Of a stretch of DNA of 64,000 nucleotides, positions 8,504 through 15,158 are shown one piece after another (the first letter of the stretch is position 1; each line of letters opens with the position of its first letter). The translations under genes and the position numbers were made by a program. Source of the DNA: Piscinibacter sp047600445 (GTDB lineage: Bacteria; Pseudomonadota; Gammaproteobacteria; Burkholderiales; Burkholderiaceae_C). The stretch covers positions 2,728,001 through 2,792,000 of the forward strand of contig NZ_JASGKT010000002.1 in assembly GCF_047600445.1 (NCBI RefSeq). The letters are read 5' to 3'. Below the pieces are notes generated by a model. The model had not been told where the DNA came from. It saw only the letters and a program-made list of their open reading frames with translations, and did no database searches.

Positions 8504-8929
8504 TCAACCCTCGATGTTCGGCGGCCACTTCTCGGTGTCCACGCCGTTGGTCCACTTCAGGAACTCGACCATGTCGTCGAGCTGCGCATCGGTGAAATTG
8601 AAGTTGGGCATCTGGCGGCGCCCCGGCGCGCCGGTGGGCTGGCTCTTCATCCAGGCCTTGATGAACTCGGGGCCGCGGCGCTGGTAGACGTTGCCCAGTT
8701 CCGGCGCGAAGTACGCGCCCTCGCCGAGCAGCGTGTGGCAGCCGATGCAGTTGCGCGTCTCCCATAGGTGCTTGCCGCGCACCACCGCCGGCGTGATCTC
8801 GCCGGACTTCGAGCGTTCGGGGATGCGGCTCTCGGTGTGCAGGATCAGCGCGGCGAACAGCAGCACGAAGAACACCGTGCCGCCGTAGAAGACGTTGCGC
8901 GCCGCCTGGCTGGTGAAGCCTTGGGCCAT
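8504..8929 (-). CDS. norC: Nitric oxide reductase subunit C (membrane-anchored cytochrome c)
   Basis: A 141-residue protein with a single N-terminal membrane helix (about 13-31) and a periplasmic cytochrome c domain carrying CIGCH at residues 61-65, with a distal methionine in RRQMPNFNF near 111. It passes electrons from periplasmic donors to NorB. It is the first gene of norCBQD, 10 bases ahead of norB. The promoter region (8,930-9,050) holds two FNR-like boxes. Confidence 0.96.
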   Translation of the reverse strand: MAQGFTSQAARNVFYGGTVFFVLLFAALILHTESRIPERSKSGEITPAVVRGKHLWETRNCIGCHTLLGEGAYFAPELGNVYQRRGPEFIKAWMKSQPTGAPGRRQMPNFNFTDAQLDDMVEFLKWTNGVDTEKWPPNIEG

Positions 8930-8985
8930 GAAAATCTCCGCAGGTTGTGGGTGTGCATAGCCTACGGATGCGCTCGGGAATTTCC

Positions 8986-8999
8986 TTGAACCGGAATAA
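8986..8999 (-). promoter_or_regulatory. Imperfect FNR/Dnr-like box before norC
   Basis: On the minus strand TTATT-CCGG-TTCAA; one half equals the TTCAA arm of the palindrome before the SUMT gene, the other half keeps 3 of 5. Its centre is 63 bases before the norC start, matching the spacing at the other two Dnr-like sites. A possible -10 (TATGCA at 8,954-8,959) lies at roughly the right distance. Confidence 0.4.
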
Positions 9000-9037
9000 G
9001 AAGAACGCGCCGCCCTCGGGGGGGCGCGGCGCTGCGC

Positions 9038-9051
9038 TTGCGCTGGATCAA
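9038..9051 (-). promoter_or_regulatory. Second FNR-like box upstream of norC
   Basis: On the minus strand TTGAT-CCAG-CGCAA, 8 of 10 consensus positions with one perfect half site. It overlaps the stop codon of the upstream regulator gene and is about 115 bases before the norC start. It may be the main site with a longer leader, an accessory site, or chance. Confidence 0.35.
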
Positions 9052-9743
9052 GTCGGCGCGGTCGGGCCCAGGGCGGGCAGCAGCTCGGCGTGGCCGCGCG
9101 GCGTCAGCGCCAGCGCGCGGCCCTCGCCGCGCGTCAGCCAGCCGCGCGCCAGGCAATGCGCCAGCAGTTCGTCGGCGAGCTGGCCGGCCAGGTGGTCGCG
9201 CCGCTGCGACCAGTCCATGCAGGCGTAGGCATAGCGGCGCCGGCCGTTCGGCGCGGCGGGCGCGAAGCCGAGGCCGCTGCCCAGCCAGGCGCGCCCGGCG
9301 TCGCTGAGCGCAAAGCCCTCGGCCGCGACGAGCAGGCCGCCGCGCTCGCGCAGCGCGTCGAACAGGCGCACGCCGAGCCGGCCCGCGAGGTGCCCGTAGC
9401 AGCAGCGCGCCTCGCGCAGCCGGGCGCGCTCGGGGCGCTGCCAGGCGGCGTCGCGCTCGCCCGCCTCGGCCACCAGCGCCAGCGCTTCGAGCGCATGCGC
9501 CACCGTCGGGCTGGCGAGCCGGTAGTAGCGGTGCCGGCCGCGCGGCTCGCAGATCACGAAGCCGGCGTCGAGCAGTTGCGCGAGGTGGCCGCTGGCGGTG
9601 GCCGGCGTCACCGAGGCGGCGGCGGCCAGCTCGCCGGCGGTGGCCGCCTCGCCGGAGAGCAGCCGGCTCAGCATGCGCGAGCGCGCCGCGTCGGCCACCA
9701 TCGCGGCGCTGCGGGCGAGGCGGGGTTCGTGTTCGCGCGGCAT
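9048..9743 (-). CDS. ArsR-like winged-helix transcriptional regulator
   Basis: A 231-residue protein with an N-terminal ArsR-type winged helix (about residues 10-85: RLARSAAMVADAARSRMLSRL, a recognition helix around SVTPATASGHLAQLLDAG and wing RGRHRYYRLAS). The C-terminal 140 residues contain a CCYGH motif and a second DNA-binding-like segment (LTRGEGRALALTPRG), a layout known from ArsR-type regulators annotated near metal or redox genes. The cysteine pair could bind metal or sense redox. It follows the NIPSNAP gene by 4 bases, so the two probably form a transcription unit; it reads toward norC. Regulatory target unknown. Confidence 0.75.
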   Translation of the reverse strand: MPREHEPRLARSAAMVADAARSRMLSRLLSGEAATAGELAAAASVTPATASGHLAQLLDAGFVICEPRGRHRYYRLASPTVAHALEALALVAEAGERDAAWQRPERARLREARCCYGHLAGRLGVRLFDALRERGGLLVAAEGFALSDAGRAWLGSGLGFAPAAPNGRRRYAYACMDWSQRRDHLAGQLADELLAHCLARGWLTRGEGRALALTPRGHAELLPALGPTAPT

Positions 9744-9747
9744 GGGT

Positions 9748-10077
9748 TCAGGCTATCACCGGCTCGCGCGTGCCGGGCACGTCTTCCAGCCAGCTACGCT
9801 CTTCGCTCAGGATGAAGCGCTCGCGCTGCGCGAAAGCGAAATTCCCGTGCCCTTCGGGGTCGGCCTTGAGCACCGCGCGGTAGCGCTCGTAGGCGGCCAG
9901 GCTGTCGAAACCGATCAGCCCCCAGGCGATGTCGTTGCTGCCTTCGTGCGGCAGGAAGTAGCCGATCAGCCGCCCGCCGCAGCGCGGGATGATGCGGCCC
10001 CAGGCCTCGGCATAAGCCTTGAAGGCATCGCGCTGGAACGGGTCGATGCGGTAGCGGATGAAGCAGGTGATGTTCAT
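9748..10077 (-). CDS. NIPSNAP family protein
   Basis: A 109-residue ferredoxin-like alpha/beta protein of the NIPSNAP/dimeric alpha-beta-barrel type, recognised from the opening FIRYRIDPFQRDAFKAYAEAWGRIIPRCGG, the GYFLPHEGSNDIAWGLIGFDSLAAYERYR core and the RFILSEERSWL tail. Members are small cytosolic proteins of unclear biochemical role, often placed next to regulators or oxidoreductases. It is translationally close (4 bases) to the downstream ArsR-like gene, so one may regulate expression of the other. Confidence 0.75.
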   Translation of the reverse strand: MNITCFIRYRIDPFQRDAFKAYAEAWGRIIPRCGGRLIGYFLPHEGSNDIAWGLIGFDSLAAYERYRAVLKADPEGHGNFAFAQRERFILSEERSWLEDVPGTREPVIA

Positions 10078-10146
10078 GGCCGCACTGTGCCGCGCCGCGC
10101 TCCGGCGATGCTTCGGCGCGCACCGAAGCGTCGGCTTTGGGCATGT

Positions 10147-10207
10147 CCCGTTCGGGCTGAGCCCTTCGACAAGCTCAGGGCGAACGGAGGCCTCAGGGCG
10201 AACGGGG
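10147..10207. repeat. REP-like inverted repeat
   Basis: Intergenic palindrome with arms CCGTTCG..GCTGAGC and GCTCAG..CGAACGG around TTCGACAAG, followed by a partial second copy ending in GGGCGAACGG. The same family of sequence recurs at 62,438-62,564. Such elements are widespread between genes in Burkholderiales genomes. The remaining bases of the 10,078-10,218 gap hold nothing else I can identify. Confidence 0.7.
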
Positions 10208-10218
10208 AATCCGCGGCC

Positions 10219-11334
10219 TCAATCGTCGCGCGGCGCGCCGATGCGCTCCAGGCAGCGCCGATAGCGCTCGTCGACGCGCCGGGCGAACCACTCGGTGGTC
10301 AGCTTGCGCGTGATCTTCGGGCTGTGCAGCTCGATCTTCGGCAGCGCGGCGCGCGGCAGCGCGCGGCGGTCGAGCTGTTCGGCGTAGGCGAACACGCGCT
10401 CGGCCAGCGCGGTCTTCTCGAAGCCGGCGTCCTCGCCTCTTTCGAGATCGCGCCGGACCGCCGCTTCGCTCAGGCCCAGCCGCGCGGCCAGCGACTGCGC
10501 GGCGCGTTCGGTTTCGCCGCGCTGCGCGCCGGGCGCGACGAGGTCGCCGTCGGGCGTGACCGGCAGGCCCGAGGCCACGGCCAGCGCGTTCTGGAACGCC
10601 GCGTTGCGGCTCGCCCAGCGCCCGGCGTTGAAGTCGGCGAAGCGGTAGAGGGCCTGCTCGTAGGGCGCCTCGTAGCCGAGCAGGTGCGCCGCGCCGAAGT
10701 ACAGCCCGCCGCGGCGCGTGAACACCTCGCGCCGCACCGACTCGCGCAGTTCATACGGATAGGGCCGCTGCTTCGCGTGCGCCTCGGCGAAGGCGATGCT
10801 CACCTGCATGGGCCCGCCGGTGCGCACCGGGTTGCGGTCGGCGAGCAGGCTCCGGCCCAGAGGCACCATGCCGATGAAGTCCTCGAACACCTCGCTGAGC
10901 TGGCGCTCGGTCTTCACCGCGGCTATGCGCTCGGCGTAGCTGCGCCCGTCCGGCGAGGACAGCGCCAGCGCGCCGCGCACCGCGAACATCGGCACGCCGG
11001 CCGCGCCGGCGCGGCGCTCGATCTCCTTCCATGCCATGCCGCCGAGCCCCGGCACCGCCGGGTCGGCGCGAAAGCCCGACTCCTGCTCGGTGACGGCCAT
11101 CACCGCGCACAGGTTGCCGGCGGTCGAGGGCAGCTCCTGCGCGGCCAGCGCGGCATGGATGTCGGCGGCCCAGCCGGCGCGGTCGGAAAGATTGGCCGGC
11201 AGCACGCGCAGCACGGCCTCGCGCGCCTCGCTGGGGCCCATGCCCTGCGGCGCGGCCGGCGGCGTGGCGCAGCCGGCGGCGAACAGCGCGAGCGGAACGA
11301 TCGCGGCCCAGGCGAGGCGAAGGCGGTGCGGCAT
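10219..11334 (-). CDS. DUF1615 family lipoprotein
   Basis: A 371-residue protein with a clear lipoprotein signal (hydrophobic helix then LFAAGC, lipidated cysteine near residue 22). The mature domain fits DUF1615: it begins with the EAREAVLRVLPANLSDRAGWAADI segment, includes CAVMAVTEQESGF with a glutamate in a lysozyme-like context, and GGPMQVS, reminiscent of lytic transglycosylase folds. This is an envelope protein, probably outer-membrane anchored on the periplasmic side; a peptidoglycan-related activity is plausible from these motifs but unproven. It stands alone downstream of the 558-residue unknown gene on the same strand. Confidence 0.75.
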   Translation of the reverse strand: MPHRLRLAWAAIVPLALFAAGCATPPAAPQGMGPSEAREAVLRVLPANLSDRAGWAADIHAALAAQELPSTAGNLCAVMAVTEQESGFRADPAVPGLGGMAWKEIERRAGAAGVPMFAVRGALALSSPDGRSYAERIAAVKTERQLSEVFEDFIGMVPLGRSLLADRNPVRTGGPMQVSIAFAEAHAKQRPYPYELRESVRREVFTRRGGLYFGAAHLLGYEAPYEQALYRFADFNAGRWASRNAAFQNALAVASGLPVTPDGDLVAPGAQRGETERAAQSLAARLGLSEAAVRRDLERGEDAGFEKTALAERVFAYAEQLDRRALPRAALPKIELHSPKITRKLTTEWFARRVDERYRRCLERIGAPRDD

Positions 11335-11377
11335 GGCGCCGCATTCTGCCCTCGCGCCGCCCTCGCCCGGCGCGCCT

Positions 11378-13054
11378 TCAACGCGCCGCCTTCTCCGGCC
11401 TGGCGAGCTTCTCCAGCACGGCCAGCGTGCCGCGCGCCGCCTGCGCGTAGTGCGCCGGGCCGTCGCGCAGCGCCTGCGCCACGGCGCGGGCGAACAGCTT
11501 GTCGACCTCGGCGTGCGGATCGCGCGACTTCTCGAACTGCGCGCGCAGCGCCCAGGGCTCGGCCGGCAGGCCGGCGAACACCGTGTGCGCCAGCGTGCCG
11601 AGCACGCCGAGGCGGAACTCCGCCGTGGGCAGCAGCGGCGCCGGGCTGGCCGCGCCGTTGACGCCGGCCAGCGCCTCGAAGGCCGGCTGCGCCGCGAGCA
11701 GCTCGCCGACCAGGCCGGCGGCGCTGCCGCGCCCGTCGCGCAGGTCGAGCGCCGCTTCGACGCGCGCGCCCAGCGCCACCAGCTCGGGCCAGGGCGGGCG
11801 CGGCGGCAGCTCGCGCACTTCCTCGTACAGCGGGAAGGTGTAGCGGATCGCCACCAGGTCGAGGTACCAGCGGCACCAGCGCACCGGCGCGATCCACTGC
11901 GCGATGTTGCGGTAGTACTGCGCGATCTTGCCGAACGCGGCGTTGGGCACGAAGTTGTTCGAGCCCGGCGGCACGAAAGCCCCCAGCCCGCTGCGCCCGG
12001 CCGCGCCGGTGCCGTCGAGGTTGATGTTGACGAAGTGGTGCCAGGTGGCGTCGCAGACGATGCGCCCGAGCGAGACGCGGTGGCCGTCGTAGGCCGAGAT
12101 CGCGCCGAAGCAGCGCGGCGCCACCGGCCCCTTCTCGGCGATGCGCCCGCCCGACACCGAGGTGGCCACGATCTGCGGCGCGAGCCGCGTGCTGCTGCCC
12201 GGCAGCGCGGGGAACTCGTTGCCGTCGATGCCGCTGACCAGGTCGTAGGGCTGGTGCAGCGCGCTGCCGGCGTAGCACTCGCTCTCGTGCGGATGGTCGG
12301 GCAGCACGTCGATCACGCCGAAGCGCGGGTCGGTGCTGCCGGGCAGGCGCAGCAGCGGGTGCGCGAGCGGGCTGCCGGTGGCGCTGTCGAAGTGCGGGAA
12401 GATGCGCTGCGGCAGCGTGTCGGACTGGCTGTTGAAGTTCCACTCGCCGTCGGGCGATGGCTGGTTCACCGTGTCGATGCGGTTCGGCCCGCCGATCGGC
12501 ACGCCCGACCACTCGCGCATCTTGCGGATGCGCGGCAGCCGCCCGCTCATGCCCTGGCCCAGGTTCTCGTGGTCGCCGGTGGCGAACACGCCGCCTTGCG
12601 CGGCCATGAAGGCGGCGATCACGCGCACCTCGGCGTCGGGAATCGGCGCCGAGCCGATGCCGAAGATCCAGAGCTGGTCGAAGCGGCGCGCGGCGCCGTT
12701 CATCAGCGCGTGCGCGGCGCCCGAGTCGACGAAGCGGAAGTTCTTGTGGAACGTGAACTTCGCCTTCATCGCGGCGCTGGCCACGTCGTCGCTGTCGGCG
12801 CGGTGCGCGATGTGGATCACGGGCGCCAGGCCGTGCGGCGAGGCGGTCTCCAGCGCGAGCAGGAAGCGCGTCAGGCCGAAGCCGTTGCTCTCGTTGAAGT
12901 CCAGCCCGTCGGCGACGACGAGGATGCGCTGCGCGCACTGGCGCCACGGCAGCAGGATCTGGTCCAGCCACGGCGGGCGGCGGATGTCGATGAGCGTGAG
13001 GTCGCGCGCGACCGGAAGGGCGGCCGCATCGGCCTTCTTGGCTGCTTTGGGCAT
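11378..13054 (-). CDS. Large conserved-looking hypothetical protein
   Basis: A 558-residue soluble protein with good coding character and a clear AGGAG 8 bases before the ATG. The first 200 residues look like a Rossmann or ThuA/glutamine-amidotransferase-like fold (QRILVVADGLDFNESNGFG, LWIFGIGSAPIPDAEVRVIAAFMAAQGGVFATGDHENLG). A central block has HFVNINLDGTG. The last 150 residues are helical. No signal peptide or membrane segment is visible. I cannot assign a function; the N-terminal topology could suggest a protein that binds a small ligand or sugar. It is followed after 43 bases by the DUF1615 lipoprotein gene. Confidence 0.7.
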   Translation of the reverse strand: MPKAAKKADAAALPVARDLTLIDIRRPPWLDQILLPWRQCAQRILVVADGLDFNESNGFGLTRFLLALETASPHGLAPVIHIAHRADSDDVASAAMKAKFTFHKNFRFVDSGAAHALMNGAARRFDQLWIFGIGSAPIPDAEVRVIAAFMAAQGGVFATGDHENLGQGMSGRLPRIRKMREWSGVPIGGPNRIDTVNQPSPDGEWNFNSQSDTLPQRIFPHFDSATGSPLAHPLLRLPGSTDPRFGVIDVLPDHPHESECYAGSALHQPYDLVSGIDGNEFPALPGSSTRLAPQIVATSVSGGRIAEKGPVAPRCFGAISAYDGHRVSLGRIVCDATWHHFVNINLDGTGAAGRSGLGAFVPPGSNNFVPNAAFGKIAQYYRNIAQWIAPVRWCRWYLDLVAIRYTFPLYEEVRELPPRPPWPELVALGARVEAALDLRDGRGSAAGLVGELLAAQPAFEALAGVNGAASPAPLLPTAEFRLGVLGTLAHTVFAGLPAEPWALRAQFEKSRDPHAEVDKLFARAVAQALRDGPAHYAQAARGTLAVLEKLARPEKAAR

Positions 13055-13085
13055 GGCAAGCTCCTGTGGAAGAGGTGTGCCTGCA

Positions 13086-13140
13086 CCCTAGGCGGCGGCG
13101 CGCGGCGCGCCCACCCCTAGCGGGCCCCGACAGCCTAGGG
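13086..13140. other. Inverted repeat between panE-like gene and the 558-residue gene
   Basis: CCCTAGGC (13,086-13,093) and GCCTAGGG (13,133-13,140) are perfect 8-base inverted arms 39 bases apart; the right arm includes the TAG stop of the PanE-like gene. CTAG is normally rare in such genomes. It may be an operator for the leftward gene or a folding element. Confidence 0.3.
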
Positions 13141-14076
13141 AGTGCGCGCCGACTCGATCAGCTTCACCAGCGCGTGCAGCGCGCGGTTCACCGGCGTGGC
13201 CACGCCCAGCGCCTCGCCGCGCCGCGCGACGAAGCCGTTGAGGTGGTCGATCTCGCTGGGCTTGCCGCGCGCCAGGTCCTGCGCGGTCGACGACATCTGC
13301 GCCGGCATCGCATCGCCGAGCCGTTCCATCGCCTGCACACACTCGTCGAGCACGAGCGGCTGGCCGTCGGCGCGCGCCACCGCCACCACCTCTTCCACCG
13401 CCGCGCGCATCAGCGCGCGGATCTCGGCGCGCGCGGCCATGCGGCCATAGGGCTGCTGCGCGATCGCCGAGATCGCGTTGTAGGCGCAGTTGAGCATCAG
13501 CTTGCGCCACAGCTCGGCCATCACGTCGGCGCGCACCGCCACCGGCACCTGCGCGGCGATGAACAGCTCGGCCACGGCGCGCAGGCGCGGTTGCAGGGCC
13601 GCGTCGGGCGAGCCGATCACCAGGTCGCCGCGGCCGTGGTGCGCCACCGTGCCGGGCGCCGGCAGCGCGGTGGCGACGTAGACCACCGCGGGCACCACCG
13701 CGACATCGGCGGCGACGTGGCGCGCGATGGTGGCCGCGTTGTCCACGCCGTTCTGCAGGCTCAGCACCAGCGCGCCGGGCTTCAGGTGCGGCGCCATCGC
13801 ACGCGCCGCCGCCTCGGTGTCGGGCGACTTGACGCACACGAGCACGAGCTCGGCGCCGCGCACCGCGGCGATGTCGGTGTCGGCGCCGATCGCGACGATC
13901 TCGCTGCCGGCGCCGGACTCCAGCCGCAGCCCGCCGCGCCGGATCGCCTCGACATGCGCCGCGCGGCCGATCAGCACCACCGGATGCCCGGCGCGCGCCA
14001 GCATCGCGCCGAACCAACTGCCGACCGCGCCGGCGCCGACCACGGCAATGTGGTGAAAACTCGTGGGATCGTTCAT
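13135..14076 (-). CDS. panE: 2-dehydropantoate 2-reductase family protein (PanE/ApbA)
   Basis: A 313-residue NADP-dependent ketopantoate reductase family enzyme. The N-terminal Rossmann motif is VVGAGAVGSWFGAMLARAGH (about residues 13-32), followed by LVLVCVKSPDTEAAA and the QNGVDN motif; the C-terminal helical domain has the catalytic lysine in ELWRKLMLNCAYNAISA and the E-I-D-x-L-N-G motif. It would reduce 2-dehydropantoate to pantoate for coenzyme A, but this family has many paralogs acting on other 2-oxoacids, and no pan genes are nearby, so the exact substrate is open. Confidence 0.8.
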   Translation of the reverse strand: MNDPTSFHHIAVVGAGAVGSWFGAMLARAGHPVVLIGRAAHVEAIRRGGLRLESGAGSEIVAIGADTDIAAVRGAELVLVCVKSPDTEAAARAMAPHLKPGALVLSLQNGVDNAATIARHVAADVAVVPAVVYVATALPAPGTVAHHGRGDLVIGSPDAALQPRLRAVAELFIAAQVPVAVRADVMAELWRKLMLNCAYNAISAIAQQPYGRMAARAEIRALMRAAVEEVVAVARADGQPLVLDECVQAMERLGDAMPAQMSSTAQDLARGKPSEIDHLNGFVARRGEALGVATPVNRALHALVKLIESARTP

Positions 14077-14129
14077 GGCCGGCGCAGTATGCCGGCGGCG
14101 CCGCCGCGCCGCTCGGTTAGGCTCGGCAC

Positions 14130-15155
14130 ATGAACGACATCGACCCGACCCTGGACACGAAAAAGCCCCGCATCAAGCAGCCGCCGGTGCTGTTCGCCAA
14201 GACGCAGGCCGTGATCGCCAAGCTCGCCGGACGCCTCGGCGGGCCGATCGTGAGCTACTGGAACAACCCGCGCGGCTCGGTGTGCCACTCCGACGTGCTG
14301 GCGCTGTACGACGTGCTGGGCCGGCTCGGGCAGCACGACACCATCCACCTGTTCATCAAGTCCGACGGCGGCAGCGGCCAGGTGTCGCTGCGCCTGGTGA
14401 ACCTGCTGCGCCAGCATTGCCGCCAGCTCGTCGCGCTGGTGCCGCTCGAATGCGCCTCGGCCGCGACGATGATCGCGCTGGGCGCCGACCGCATCCTGAT
14501 GGGGCCGACCGCCTACCTCACCGCGGTGGACACCTCGCTGAACCACGCGCTGTCGCCGGTGGACCGCGACAACGAGCGCGTCAGCGTCAGCCTCGACGAG
14601 CTGACGCGCGTGATCCGCCTGTGGCGCGAGCAGCAGGGCGACACCGCCGAGAACCCCTACCGCTCGCTGTTCGAGTACGTGCACCCGCTGGTGATCGGCG
14701 CGGTGGACCGGGCCGAGTCGCTGTCGATCATGCTGTGCCGCGAGTTGCTGGCGAACCACATCGCCGACGAGGCGGCGGCCGAGCGCATCGCGACGACGCT
14801 GAACTCCAAGTACCCCTCGCACAGCTACCCGATCCTGCTCGACGAGGCGGTGAAGATCGGCCTGAAGGCCGAGCGCATGCCGGCCGACGTGAACACGCTG
14901 CTGCTCGAGCTGAACGCGCACTACAGCGAGATGGGCCAGAAGGCGACCACCGACTTCGACGAGATGCGCGCGCACGGCAACGAGATCGTCAACATCTGGG
15001 AGGCCGCCGGCGTGCAGGTGTTCTACCAGCAGGACAAGGACTGGTTCTACCGCGCCGAGGAGCGCCGCTGGATCACGATGAACGACGACAGCGGCTGGCG
15101 GCGCATCGAGCGCGTGGGCGGCAAGATCCGCCGCACGCTGCTGCACGTGGCCTGA
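14130..15155 (+). CDS. SDH-family Clp-fold serine proteinase
   Basis: A 341-residue protein of the serine dehydrogenase proteinase family (ClpP/SppA-like crotonase fold). Motifs include GGPIVSYWNNPRGSVCHSDV, the oxyanion-type LFIKSDGGSGQVSLRLVN, and the nucleophile region VPLECASAATMIALGADRILMGPTAYL with the serine of ECASAAT, followed by a helical domain and a distinctive C-terminal tail rich in Trp and basic residues (IWEAAGVQVFYQQ..WRRIERVGGKIRR). It is cytosolic, lacks a signal peptide, and starts 53 bases from the divergent PanE-like gene. Family members are little characterised; protein quality control is a reasonable guess. Confidence 0.8.
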   Translation: MNDIDPTLDTKKPRIKQPPVLFAKTQAVIAKLAGRLGGPIVSYWNNPRGSVCHSDVLALYDVLGRLGQHDTIHLFIKSDGGSGQVSLRLVNLLRQHCRQLVALVPLECASAATMIALGADRILMGPTAYLTAVDTSLNHALSPVDRDNERVSVSLDELTRVIRLWREQQGDTAENPYRSLFEYVHPLVIGAVDRAESLSIMLCRELLANHIADEAAAERIATTLNSKYPSHSYPILLDEAVKIGLKAERMPADVNTLLLELNAHYSEMGQKATTDFDEMRAHGNEIVNIWEAAGVQVFYQQDKDWFYRAEERRWITMNDDSGWRRIERVGGKIRRTLLHVA

Positions 15156-15158
15156 GCG

